Assembly: GCA_918026815.1 (NCBI GenBank)
Contig: CAKJVC010000143.1
Location: forward strand, 1-64,000
From: Chalara sp. BL73
Taxonomy: Eukaryota > Ascomycota > Leotiomycetes > Helotiales
Reading direction: 5' to 3'
DNA length: 64,000 bases
Notes under the pieces: generated by a model
Databases searched by the model: none
The model's input: the letters and a program-made list of their open reading frames with translations, nothing else
What the model was told of the DNA's origin: nothing
Position numbers and translations under genes: made by a program
In this document: positions 1-11,697 of the stretch, piece by piece
Numbering within the stretch: position 1 is the stretch's first letter
Layout of the letters: the number at the start of each line of letters is the position of its first letter

Positions 1-1531
1 AAAAATTATTTTGATCTAGGTTTCGCTTCCCAATCAAAAGGAGGAGGGAAGTAGGTATCAAAACATCTTGACCTGGCTAGGAGCAGATAATTAAATGATG
101 AAAGTGTGTCCGGAGACAGCATTTCTATGCACTCTACTTTCAAATTGTATTGGTATGTCCTGTCATGGTCTAGGTTTCTCTTAGGCTATCACTCTGCTCT
201 TTCTTCGTTACAGGCGCTGGGTGGTGTAGTGCAGTAAGTACGGCGCACCTATTTACAGTACAGCAAAGGCGGGCGCAGGTACCCCCTGACATTGGTGTGC
301 TGGTAGCCATGTCTCACTACCAATTTCACAAGCAGTAGCAGTCATCTGAAGATCTACCGAGCCCATCTTAAAGGGGTTATTGGTGCTGTTTCACCAACGG
401 AGTTGGCCCTGATATGTCAGGCAATGGAATGAAATACTGGTCTATAGTAAGCCCTTCAACACATCTACTTAGGACCATCCAGCACCGTGGTGGCATCTCG
501 TTATCAAGAAAACCAAGTCAGCCGTTGCTTGGAAGTGTAATTGGATTATCCGGCAAATATTTACTCTAGGCAAGAAGACATCGAGACGTGTGAACACACG
601 AGCCGTATGTAAGCTTGAATGGGCCAACTCGTAACCCTTTACACGCATTACTAGGATACAAATGGCAAGAGATCTCTTTATGATATGGGATAACATGTTG
701 AGCGAAGCACTCAACTTCTACTCTTGCATGTTGATATGCAGTCCGCCGGGAGAAGGATCTTCAATGCCTGCATGCGCTTAGAATAGAATCATCAAGTACC
801 GATGAAGATCACATACATATACTCTAAGACGAAAGGTCGGTGGGATGGCGACAAAATTGTGATTTCGCAAAGGTTATTGCAATACAGACTCGTAGAAATT
901 GAACTTCAAAAACAAATATATATATATATATATTTCTCTCTCTCTCTCTCCCCCTACTTTTTCCCTTCCCCCCTTCCCACTTCCGCTTTTCTTCAGGGAC
1001 TGCAAGTAATATTACAAAATTTTGAAAGAGGTCTGAGGATCCACCATACCAGTGAGGGGTGGTGTTCCACTGTTTGGGCAAAAAGGATTGTGTGTGTGGG
1101 TGGGAGGCGCTGAAGACGCTAGCCTTTGCCACTTGCTGCTTTAACCCAGGACGCATTATTAGTCAGCTTTTCAAAGAGCAGAGTCTGAAGTAATGGTGGA
1201 GAATAGATCGGTCTGGGGCGATGAGGCTCACCCCAATACAGCTAACATCACCTTAGCTTTTGACGAAACAGAACAGCTGCCTTGTCAACTTGCACACGTC
1301 CGCCCAGATAATATTTAATAATTTCAACCACAGCCAACTACATTCTACTTCCGTTCCCGAGAAGGTATAGAACAATCGCAGGACGTATTTTACTACCTCA
1401 GGATACTTTAGATGTTGGCTAGAAACAGGCAGCTTACCTGATCAATACCTCACAACACCAACTTCCTCCTGCCCGCATTTCATGTTCACACTTGGAGCTA
1501 GGAGAGAGGCTCCTCCTCAACCACAATAATC
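1..1531. other. Upstream region of KOG1, no gene seen
   Basis: No open frame here resembles a protein or has convincing coding character. The stretch includes a TA/TC microsatellite near 916-951 and, at 253-268, a TTTACAGTACAG-type element that recurs elsewhere in the window. The last 100 or so bases before the KOG1 start are C/T-rich, as is common in filamentous-fungal core promoters and leaders. A gene lying to the left of the window may contribute a UTR, but nothing shows this. Confidence 0.5.
916..951. repeat. (TA)n-(TC)n compound microsatellite
   Basis: About 18 nt of alternating TA run directly into about 17 nt of alternating TC, followed by a C/T-rich tail. This is a simple sequence repeat in non-coding DNA and is likely polymorphic in length between isolates. 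Confidence 0.9.
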
Positions 1532-4500
1532 ATGACAGCCATCGCTGTCCAGCAAAACGGTGTCCACCGCCAACAATACAACATCCGCCAATCTCCACAT
1601 TCTCCCAATGGTCCCTCCCCCAACCAATCTCGACCACAAAGTTATACATCGCCTAGAGGTCAGATGCACAGACAAGATGCCTCGGTACAGCATGATGGGA
1701 GGCAGGTGTCAAGCCAGCGATTTGTGGACAATAATGAACGCGTACGAACTATAAATGGTGGCGACTCTCCGAGTACGCGACCAGAAAGCGAGGCTTCAAA
1801 AGGAAAGCATATACCGAGGAATGGTGATGGAAGAGACCGCAGGCTCTCGTTACAAGCTCAGGCTCCTCCATCGCATGGCACAAATGCGGAATCTTCGCAA
1901 GATGAATCCGAGAGAGATGTCCCTCGATGGAGGCCAAAACCTTTGCTACAGCGGTCGAAGAGCGATTATGGGCCTCAAGGGGAGGATCGGGACTCGCATG
2001 AAGGAGAAGAAATACCTGATTATGGTGCACGGCATGGATTCGAAGGCAAGCTGATATTTTTGATTTCTTTTCTTCCTTTTCGAATTTTCACGGTGGTGTA
2101 TGCTAACTCTATCAGATCATTATGCTTCAGAAGAATATGTGTCGCAGCTTGCAAATGTAAGTTGCTCTTTCCTTGGTTGATTAGTGCGGTTCCTTATCTT
2201 TTCTTAAACAATATGTTTGGGATTCTCATCCTACATTGAATTGTTCATATTACATATTTCTGATTTCTTGGAATACGCATTGTCTCTTTTATCATGGATA
2301 GCACTCGTCGTAGAAGAAACAAGTCTGTCCAAAATGAGGATATATGGCCTCAATTGATTTTGGACTCCAGAGTTCGAGCGATAAGCGGCCTTTGGGATGA
2401 ATGTGTTTATAACTCCGTTTCGAAGCATGCTTGGGTTACTGCTAGAAGTCAATGGCCTCATGTGGCAGTAGTCGCTGACACTCGACAGAACTGGTACATG
2501 TACTTCACAGATAAGCGCCATGAAACAACAGGCAATCCCAAGGAGTCGCTCGAGGAGATACAAGACTGGCGAATGAAGGATCGATTGAAAACAGTCTCTG
2601 CTGCTTTGGCAATATGTTTGAATATTGGGGTTGAACCACCAGACCAGTTGAAGACTTCGCCAGGTGCAAAGCTGGAAGCTTGGCAAGACCCTACACATCC
2701 CCCTGTACAAAAAGCCTTAGAGACGATAGGAAAGTCCTTGCAAGCTCAATATGAAACACTGGCCATACGGACTAGATATAAACAATATCTTGATCCGTCT
2801 GTGGAAGAGACAAAAAAGTTTTGCGTGTCTCTTCGGCGGAACGCAAAGGAAGAGAGGGTGCTGTTTCACTACAACGGTCATGGTGTGCCTAAACCAACAT
2901 CATCTGGAGAGATATGGGTGTTCAACAAGAATTATACTCAGTATATTCCGGTCTCATTGTTTGACCTTCAGGCTTGGCTTCAGGCCCCAACATTTTATGT
3001 CTGGGATTGCTCGGACGCAGGAAATATTCTCTCTAACTTTACCCGTATGGCTGACAAACATCAGGAAGAAGAAGAAAAAACCGCAGAGCTTGATCCAAAT
3101 TATCCTATGGTTAATTACCGGCCATATATCCATCTCGCAGCATGTGGGAAGAAGGAGAACTTACCCACCAACCCTCAACTGCCAGCCGATGTATTCACAG
3201 CTTGTCTTACCACTCCGATTGAAATGGCGCTCTGGTACTTTGTATTGCAAAATCCCTTACCATCAAATTTATCACCCGAGCGAGCAAAAAAACTACCGGG
3301 AAGGTTGCAAGAACGAAGAACACCGCTTGGAGAACTTAACTGGATCTTTACTGCTATCACAGATACAATTGCGTGGACCACTCTTCCTCGTCCACTATTC
3401 CGACAATTCTTTCGCCAGGACCTTATGGTTGCGGCGTTGTTTAGGAATTTTCTCCTTGCCCAACGAATCATGTCGACTTATGGATGCCATCCTCAATCGT
3501 ACCCAAAGTTACCCGATACCCATCAACATCCTTTGTGGGCAAGCTGGGATCTCGCTGTTGAAATGGCTTTGTCACAACTACCCATGTTGGAGGAGAGAGA
3601 AGCCGGCAATCGTCCAGATTACGAGTTCCAGAACTCGAGCTTCTTCACGGAACAGCTGACGGCATTTGAGGTATATTTGCAACAAGGCGCTGTCTCACAG
3701 AATCCTCCAGATCAGCTACCTGTTGTTCTTCAAGTCCTTCTTAGTCAGCAGCATAGGGTTCGAGCTTTGATCCTCCTAGGAAAATTCTTAGATATGGGAC
3801 CTTGGGCCGTAAATCTAGCATTGAGCATAGGAATTTTTCCATATGTGCTCAAGTTGTTGCAATCGGCAGCTCCGGAGCTGAAGCCAGTAATGGTATTCAT
3901 CTGGACGCGAGTTCTGGCTGTGGACATTTCTTGTCAACAAGATCTTCTCAAAGACAGTGGCTACAACTACTTTTCCAGCATCTTGAAACCCACTGAAGGA
4001 CTGCCCGTAGCCAACTCTCTTGAGCACAAAGCCATGTGTGCGTTTATCCTGGCTCAGCTTTGCAATGATTACAAACAGGGACAAAATGTTTGTAATCAAA
4101 CTGATATCATGACATATTGCCTGGCACATCTCCAAAACGGGGAGCATCCGCTCTTGCGACAGTGGGCATGTTTGTGCATCAGCCAGCTATGGAATGACTT
4201 ACCTGAAGCCAAATGGAGAGGTATCAGAGAACACGCACCATCTAAATTAGCCACTCTGGTTCAGGATACATGCTGTGAGGTTCGAGCGGCCATGCTTTAT
4301 GCCATGACGACTTTCTTAGGCATTCCTGATCTCACAGATGAAGTAGCGCGAATTGAAGAAATGATTTCGTGGACTGTGATCGAATTAGCTTATGATGGCA
4401 GTGCCATGGTTCGTAAAGAACTTTTGGTATATTTCTCTAAGTTTGTACATAGATACGAAAGCAGGTTTTGGGTTGCGGCGTACGAGCAATTGCAAGAAGA

Positions 4501-6415
4501 GCGTGAATACCGACAACATCCACCTGCAGATGATGGCAATGACCACAAGATGGGATTGCATTATGCAGGTCCACAAAACCGCGATGAAGATGGCGCGATC
4601 AAGGCCACGGCGCATGGAGTCGCGCATAACTCAATTTATGCAGCTGTCTGGAAACATTTATACATAATGACTTCTGATCCGCACCCTGAAGTCCAACGTA
4701 ACGCGACAATAATCATAGATGCGCTCCACATTTCTATGCTACAAGGGCCTCTGGGACCCCATACACAGGATATTTTAGATGGTATCAATCGCTATACAGC
4801 TCGAAAGCTAGTACCTAGTCAATCTACGGATCCGCGCCCAGGCACGCCAGCACGTCAAGATTCGTCTGCTGTGGCTCCTACTCCGCAACCGAATTTCTTG
4901 AAAAGAACTACAAGTTACTTGTTCAACATTCCTCTAGGTAGTTCAAGTGCTGATACTTCTCCACAAAACACAATTGGTAGGCACCATCCACTTTCGCCTG
5001 GCCTGCAGAGAAACTCAGCCAGAGCTCGGCCGGGCTTATTAGCTGAGTTCAACGCACCACCAGAGCAGAATGATATTGCATCAACCCCGGGGTTTTATGG
5101 AGCCGCACCAGAGCCTATGTCAGGTGGTTTTAAACCTCGGCAGATGTCAGAAGCACCTATCATTCCTCTCAAAAGTGCCTTCCTAAGGTTTTCAATAGAA
5201 TACTTTCGCGAGCCGCAAATGAAGCCCAATGAAGCCGAAGAACCAGGAAGCACAGATTACAATGAGAGGCTTTGGAGGCGATCACGTAATGAAGCCATAC
5301 TACGAGAAACCCAACCCCAGAAAGAAATAGCAGGAAATGGGAGATGGAACAATTCTGTGGGGTTCTTCAACAATCAAAGTCAGCCATCGAAAATGACGTT
5401 TCACCAATTTGAAGATCACCTCGCAGTATCTGATGACCGCGATACTATCTGTATTTGGGATTGGAAGAAGCACGACCGCCTAAGTCGATTTTCCAATGGT
5501 AACCCAGAGGGCTCAAAGATCAGCGACATTCGGTTCATCAACGAGGATGATCAAGCCTTCCTACTCACTGGTTCTTCTGATGGCGTAGTTCGAATCTATA
5601 GAAATTATGACTCTGACAAGAAAGTTCAGGTTGCATCAGCATGGCGAGCATTAACGCATCTACTTCCCAGCAACGTAAACTCTGGAATGGTGTTGGACTG
5701 GCAACAAGTATCGGGAAAACTCTTGGTAGCAGGGGATGTGAAGGTGATTCGAGTCTGGGCAGCGGAGCCAGAACTCTGCATCGTGGATATAAATGCTCGA
5801 TCGGGATCCTGTGTTACATCGATCACATCGGATCAAATGACTGGAAATGTCTTTGTGGCAGGTTTCGGTGATGGTGCAATTCGAGTATTTGATGCTCGCA
5901 ATCGTCCACAGGAGGCTATGGTCAGGAAGTGGAGAGATGCGTCCGACAAGGTATGGGTGAAAAGTGTGCATATGCAAAGAGGTGGCCAGCGAGAACTTTT
6001 ATCTGCCTATCGCAATGGCAAAGTTAAATTATGGGATATCCGCATGGACAAACCCTTAAGGACATTCAAGACCACGAACGACACACTGAGAACGGCAAGC
6101 ACGCATGAACATCTTCCAGTATTTGCTGTGTAAGGTTTTCCGTCTATTGATGGCTTCCAATTGTAAATAATTATGCTGACAATACTTAGTGGAACTGGCA
6201 ACCATGCCGTCAAAGTGTTCAATTTCGAAGGGAGAGAGCTCTCAAAAGTTGAACCATATTCTAGTTTCCTACACCAGGCTCGTCAAGCACCCATATCAGC
6301 GACGGCGTTCCATCCACATCGTATGATGTTAGCTTGTGCAGCGCGAGGTGACAATCATATTAATATTTTCACGTGTCAGGAGAAAAAGACTGGAGCACTA
6401 GGTTTAGAAATCTAA
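1532..6415 (+). CDS. KOG1: Raptor orthologue, TORC1 subunit Kog1
   Basis: This is the scaffold subunit of TOR complex 1, which presents substrates to the Tor kinase at the vacuole and signals nutrient status. My exon model is 1532-2045, 2116-2156, 2489-6129 and 6190-6415, giving about 1473 residues, the usual fungal size. The N-terminus is low complexity. The raptor caspase-like domain includes HYNGHGVPKP near residue 311 and YVWDCSDAG near 355. HEAT-like repeats follow at about 575-955, then a Ser/Pro-rich linker and C-terminal WD40 repeats from about 1150 to the end. Intron 1 needs a GC donor (AAG|GCAAGC) to give the family sequence HGFED-HYASEEYV. Intron 2 (2157-2488) is long and contains an open frame of 65 codons; I treat it as intron because the join gives QLAN-NWYMYFTDKRHE, as expected for the family. 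The start is the first ATG of the open frame. Confidence 0.95.
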
Positions 6416-7184
6416 GCAATTCTAGACAACCGCCATTGTTTTGCGACTTTAGCTTATATTCATTCGGCGTTGCGGACTTTATAACTTTGGGTATATAGGC
6501 AAAGTAAGGGATATATCTGCCTTCACAGAATTTTGCATGGACGGCAGTGATGCATTGGCTTTAGGGCTCTGCGGCATGCATGGCGTTCATGGAATTGGGA
6601 ACTGTCGCTGGTACTATTGCGTTGCCGCAGAATTCATGGCTGCACAAGTGAAATGTGTGGTGCCGTTTTAATGAATAATCAACTGTACATGATTACAGCA
6701 TATACCATTCCATGACCTATGTGTTAGTTCACATATTATTTTGACCCCGATAGAGAAATACCAGCTCCTACCTCTCCGCAAGCTTTCAAACACTTCTCCT
6801 GTATCAGGTTGAGTTCGATAGGAGCAGACACAGCAGGTATCATGGAAGCCCTTCGAGTTTTGTTCAGATCATGCTTTACTTCGGTCAAGAATCTTCACCT
6901 CATAATATCTGCCTTGGGGTTATCTCCCTCAGCAGGATCAAAAAGCTGCTAGCAGTGCTTACCAAACATTCACCAGGCTTTCGAGAGGTCAATTGGCCTT
7001 AGGCTGTCCCATTTGTTTACATTGATTCGCAAGGCTGAGGGGTTAAATTCGCTTAGCCAGTCAACGTCCTGATAGAGTCACACCGGAACCTCAACCCCAC
7101 CATGAGTCAACCAACACCAATGCATATAAACATTTCACACCCTCTGTACAAACATCCTTGAGAACCAGAATAAACCAACGCACC
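6416..7184. other. Intergenic region between KOG1 and the Asp-tRNA synthetase
   Basis: This holds the 3' UTR of KOG1 and the promoter and leader of the tandem downstream gene. I see no coding frame. A short ATG (7100-7102) precedes the true start, so a small upstream ORF could exist, but nothing supports a function. Confidence 0.5.
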
Positions 7185-9272
7185 ATGTCCGAAGAACTAA
7201 AGGAAGTATTAATCAATCCCGCTCCTGCAGTGGCTCCATCTGCGTCGGAGGTTCCCGCAGCTGAGGGAGATGGAGAGAGCAAGAAGGGAAAAAAAAAGGC
7301 CGAAGCGAAGGCGAAGAAAGAAGCCGAGAAGGCAAGGAAGGCTGCTGAGAGAGAAGCTGCGGCTAAAACTTCGAGTGCATCTGCTGCCGGAGAAGATCTT
7401 GCGAAGGACAATTACGGCGATGCCTCGTATCCTTCCAAAATTACAGCCCAAGCTATTCCTTTGAAGGATCTGGCCGATGAACATGTGGGCAAGACTATCA
7501 AGTTTCGAGGCATCCTTCAACAAGCTAGAAAACAGGGTGCAAAGATGGTATTCTTAGAATTGAGAGCATCAGGTTCTTTTGGAGCAAATGTTCAAACCAT
7601 ACAAGCGCTTGTGGTGGAGAGTGGCTACGGCGAGGCAATAGTTAGTCGACCAATGGTCAAGTGGACAGGAGGCGTGAGCCTAGAGAGTTGGATTGAAATA
7701 CAGGTAACCTCCGCATATTCCGAAGTTAGTTATATGAACGGCTCGTGACTTAGAACTATCAGGCAATTGTGAAGAAGCCAGTTGAGCCTGTCAAAAGCGC
7801 AAGCATTAGCGAATTTGAACTACAAGTTCAAAAGATATATCTGGAAGCAACAGCACCAACGCAGCTAGGTGTCACTTATGACGCAGCCAACAGAGCAGCT
7901 GTAAGTTCTCTATACAAGACTAGCTGGCAAGACTAATGGGCATTAGTCCGGAAGTGGAGAGGCAGATGCTGCAGATGCTGCAGATGCTGTGGAGACAAGT
8001 GAGACAAGCGGGCAGACTGGACCAGCGGTTGGGTTCTCTAAACTTTTGGATACTCCAGCTATGAGATTCCGCGCCACACTCAACAAAGTAGGACTTTTCT
8101 CCCTCAATTTACAGACCAAAGAAAGTTTGTTGATCTTGATATTTCTAGGCAATTAGCAAAGTTCGGCGAACAGTAGAGATTGAATTTCGGAACTACATGG
8201 AGGACCATGACTTCGTGTTATTTCACCCGCCTGCGCTCATCGGAGCGGCTTCTGAGGGAGGAGCTAATGTTTTTGGTCTCAACTACTTTGATGCGAAGGC
8301 ATTCCTAGCTCAATCTCCTCAGTTCTACAAGCAGATGAAGATTGCTGGTGGTGAGCGAAGAGTCTACTGTATTGCCCCTGTTTTCAGAGCCGAGAACTCC
8401 ATGACTCCTCGACATATGACAGAGGTATGTATAACTCGACTCTTATTAAGGCAGAACTAACAAGGACAATCAGTTTATTGGTCTTGATATGGAGATGGAA
8501 ATCGATGAAGACTACCATGAAGTACTACGTATGCTTCAAGGCGCGCTCTTGCATATCTTCGGACGCCTGGCAGAAAAGTGTCAAGCTGAAATCGAATTCG
8601 TCCGAACAATATACCCGTCTGAACCTTTCCTTCTCCCTGAACCTGGAAACGGCCAGGAGTTGGTGCTTACATTTGCCGAAGGGCAAAAGCTACTACGTGA
8701 GAAAGGTCCAAAAGAGTTTGCCAATGTCAGAGACGATGAGGATATGTCGACGCCACAGGAGAAGGCTTTAGGAGCTCTCATCCGAAAAGAGTATAATACC
8801 GACTTCTATGTGCTCGACAAGTTCCCAACTTCGGCTAGACCATTCTATGCATATACCAACCCAGCCAATCCTAAGGTTACCAATGCCTACGACTTCTTCA
8901 TGCGAGGACAAGAGATCTTGAGTGGAGGTAATTTCCAGACTATTTAGATTAGCGGTGATTAGCAGTGATTAGAGCTAATAGAAACCATAGGCCAAAGATA
9001 CCATAAACCGGCAGAGCTAGAAGAATCAATAAGAACGAAAGGCGCTGATCCTAATAGCTCTGGTTTGAAAGAGTATGTCGATGTATTTAGAAGCGTGGGA
9101 TGCCCACCACATGGAGGTGGTGGTATTGGGTACGTAATTTCTTTGGCGCATTTCATAACCCATGATATTGATATTATATAGACTTGACAGAATTGTGGCA
9201 TGGTATCTAAATCTGCCCAACGTGCAAATGGTTGCCGACTTCCCTCGCACACCAAATCGGTTGTTCCCTTGA
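7185..9272 (+). CDS. Aspartyl-tRNA synthetase, cytoplasmic type
   Basis: A class II aminoacyl-tRNA synthetase that charges tRNA-Asp. The exons I read are 7185-7703, 7763-7900, 7947-8087, 8149-8424, 8474-8927, 8991-9129 and 9182-9272, giving about 585 residues. The N-terminus is a Lys/Ala-rich helix (about residues 27-60), the tRNA-binding extension typical of eukaryotic AspRS. An OB-fold anticodon-binding domain follows at about 95-200 (KFRGILQQARKQG). The catalytic domain shows LAQSPQ, motif 2 (PVFRAENS ... RHMTEF, about 343-357) and motif 3 (GGGGIGLDRIV, about 551-561). Exon 3 contains a triplicated GCAGATGCT unit coding Ala-Asp-Ala. The catalytic region and the tail (ADFPRTPNRLFP) differ noticeably from the Dps1 sequence I know, so this may be a second, divergent cytoplasmic paralogue rather than DPS1 itself. 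Confidence 0.9.
7962..7988 (+). repeat. In-frame 9-bp tandem repeat in the AspRS gene
   Basis: Three consecutive copies of GCAGATGCT lie in exon 3, adding Ala-Asp-Ala units to the linker between the OB-fold and catalytic domains. The repeat is in frame, so length changes would not disrupt the protein. Confidence 0.85.
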
Positions 9273-10938
9273 TCCTTCTTCATGAGTCGAAATTCATTTG
9301 CATATGACGGAAGGAACGTGATATATCTCAGTAGACTGTACGGAGCAGCACAATGTCGCAATTACAGGGACAACTGTCCAAAAGTGTTTGCGATCTCCAT
9401 ATACCACAGCTTCGCTCAATGTAAAATAAAGATGATACACGCATCGATATACATTGAGCATTGCATTCATAGGTGCCACAATCTCTCTAAATAAAAATTC
9501 CTTCATCATTATGCTTCCATTCATGATCACCTGGGAGGATCTCAGTGTCTACTTTCTACAGGAGCAATATCTTGGCGGTAATCTTGTCGAGCAGGCTCGC
9601 TTAATTCAGGGGTAATTCTGTTCATGCCAGTACTCGAGGAGTAAAGAAGGAGGACTTGGCACATGGCTCCTCGTACAAGCCTCTCGTACATGAACCAATA
9701 TTACGGAAACCCAGATCGACTTTTAATTCTCTTTATCTATGACCACGTGATGTCGAGCTCAGCTCTCGTTTTCTGTGAAACATCCCCTTGCTCACCCATG
9801 CTCTTTTTCTTCACCTTAACCATTTCCTTAGAATTCGTGATCCACCGAAAATAATCCCCAGCCTAAAGATTCTCAATCGATCTGCCTATCACGTACACTA
9901 CCTCCTCGTTTTTGAGAGGCTTCTGTAGTCACCTACATGACTACCCTCGCTTAAATTACATCACAGTCATGTCTTTCCCACAATCTGCTGGATTCGAGAC
10001 GCCGGGTGGGAAATGGAATTTGGGCTCATAGGCATGTGTAGCGTCAAGATTCCTGCTACGCAACACCTGGTGTTCTTGGAGGGCGAGCGAGGAAGAATTT
10101 GGAGGGTTTTATAAGGGTGCTTTGTGGGTTTCTTCTTTTCCTAGAGACAGTGGGAGGGAAAGGGGAGGAACTTAGATGGGACCGAAGATTTAGGAAGGGG
10201 GGAGTGAATAAAACTAAAGGAAGCATGAAGACTGGCAAATGGGGAATAGAATTGTGGGAGCAAGGTGCAATGGAACACCCGGCTTCGTCTTAGTTCCTTA
10301 TCAATATGCAAATCTTGTTAGGCGCTAGAAGCGTAAGAGCCATCTTGGGAGTCGAGATACCGCGCTTAGCTTGCGTTCAAACATTGAAGATGGGCCCGAA
10401 GCTCCTAAGTTTGGGCAAGGCATTCGCCTAGCCTTGGTTCTGATTCAGTGCTAGGTTGAGACTGTAGTATGGACCTGGGTATTATGCTGCTTTTTTTTAC
10501 GGATCTAGATGGCATTAATATAGAACATGTGTATTTCAAGCCCTATGATACTAGAGGCGAGGAGAACTATGCCAAACGAGTGCAGAACTTGCTGGTGGGT
10601 TGAGATGCCGGGTATCCTTATGAGGTTGGTTGGTCCTTCCTTTGCGCATGGAGTGTATGCATCGTAGATACCAAAAAGTATTATCTGATATGCCTAAAAG
10701 AGAAGTCTTACAACGACATATTTGACACAGTGAATATGTCACTTAAGGAAGATAGTGAGATGATGAGAACATAGCGCTTCTATTTTTGGTTCATTATACT
10801 CAGACAATTCAGAGCTAGATGCTCCTCAAACTCCTTATACCATGCTCAACGCCTCAAAATGCAGAGCGTCGCTCAAAACGCCTACCCTAATATATCGATA
10901 TAAGAAAAGTAACGCATCAATGCTGAACTGCTGCTTGA
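9273..10938. other. Intergenic region between AspRS and calcipressin
   Basis: Two converging genes end at its edges, so it must hold both 3' UTRs. I see only short chance frames. The part near 10050-10300 is purine-rich on the plus strand, without any protein-like frame. Confidence 0.5.
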
Positions 10939-11697
10939 TTATTGCTCCATCAGCTCAATGGGTGGTCGGCTGGTGTGTGCAAATATAGGCTTCTCGAACT
11001 CAATAGGGCTGACAATATTCTCTCTGGTGAAGTCCTCCACCTCAATCGCCGGCAGTCCAGGGCTATTCCCATGTTCAGATGGGTTGTAAATCATTGTCGC
11101 ACTTCCACTGCGCTGCCTGCCGTCTGAGACTGCACTCATAGGGCTAGCCGGGAGATCTGTTCGAGGTTTGTGGTGGAGCTTGGCCAAGGCCTCTGCCAAA
11201 TCTTCTGCGTGAACTTGCTTGTTCGGTGCATCTTCCAACCTGACTTCCCATCCATGAGGTGGAGATGGCGGTGGTGAGATGAAAAATAGCTTTCCTGCGT
11301 CTGGCAGGTTGAGATGCTCATCCTTGGGTGCAATGGATGTTGGGTGCCCAAAATAGACCTTTACGCGCTCGCCCATTATCAGTTCCCCATCAAGGATCTT
11401 TTTGATCCGTATGCCCGCCTCATCATCAAAGAGTGTGACTATTATTCGGCGGAAACTTTTGAGAGGAGCCCACGAGTGTATCGGCGCGGAGGCGTTGATG
11501 AGCTCTTTGATGATCTGGATGTTGTCGGGGCGGAAAATTTCTGGATTGTTGAGGTTGGTAATGAGAAGGGTGTTAGAAGGAGGAGTGGGCATTTGAAACG
11601 GTGGCATGCCAGATAAATCTATCGACATTTGTGACCGTCTCCTGGAGGCTGGCCGCGAGGGATTTTGTGAGGATGGTGGGGTACTGCGATCAGACAT
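10939..11697 (-). CDS. Calcipressin, calcineurin regulator (RCAN/Rcn1)
   Basis: A 252-residue single-exon protein that binds and modulates the Ca2+/calmodulin-dependent phosphatase calcineurin. It has the family's degenerate RRM fold, beginning at LLITNLNN (about residues 44-51). The conserved phosphorylatable calcineurin-inhibiting motif SPPPSPPHGWE is at 141-151. A C-terminal PAIEVE (216-221) sits where family members carry a PxIxIT-like docking site. The Ser/Arg-rich first 30 residues look disordered. It is divergent from RPB3 over a 1.6-kb spacer. In fungi this gene is often induced by calcineurin/Crz1; I did not identify a clear CDRE in the spacer. Confidence 0.93.
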   Translation of the reverse strand: MSDRSTPPSSQNPSRPASRRRSQMSIDLSGMPPFQMPTPPSNTLLITNLNNPEIFRPDNIQIIKELINASAPIHSWAPLKSFRRIIVTLFDDEAGIRIKKILDGELIMGERVKVYFGHPTSIAPKDEHLNLPDAGKLFFISPPPSPPHGWEVRLEDAPNKQVHAEDLAEALAKLHHKPRTDLPASPMSAVSDGRQRSGSATMIYNPSEHGNSPGLPAIEVEDFTRENIVSPIEFEKPIFAHTSRPPIELMEQ

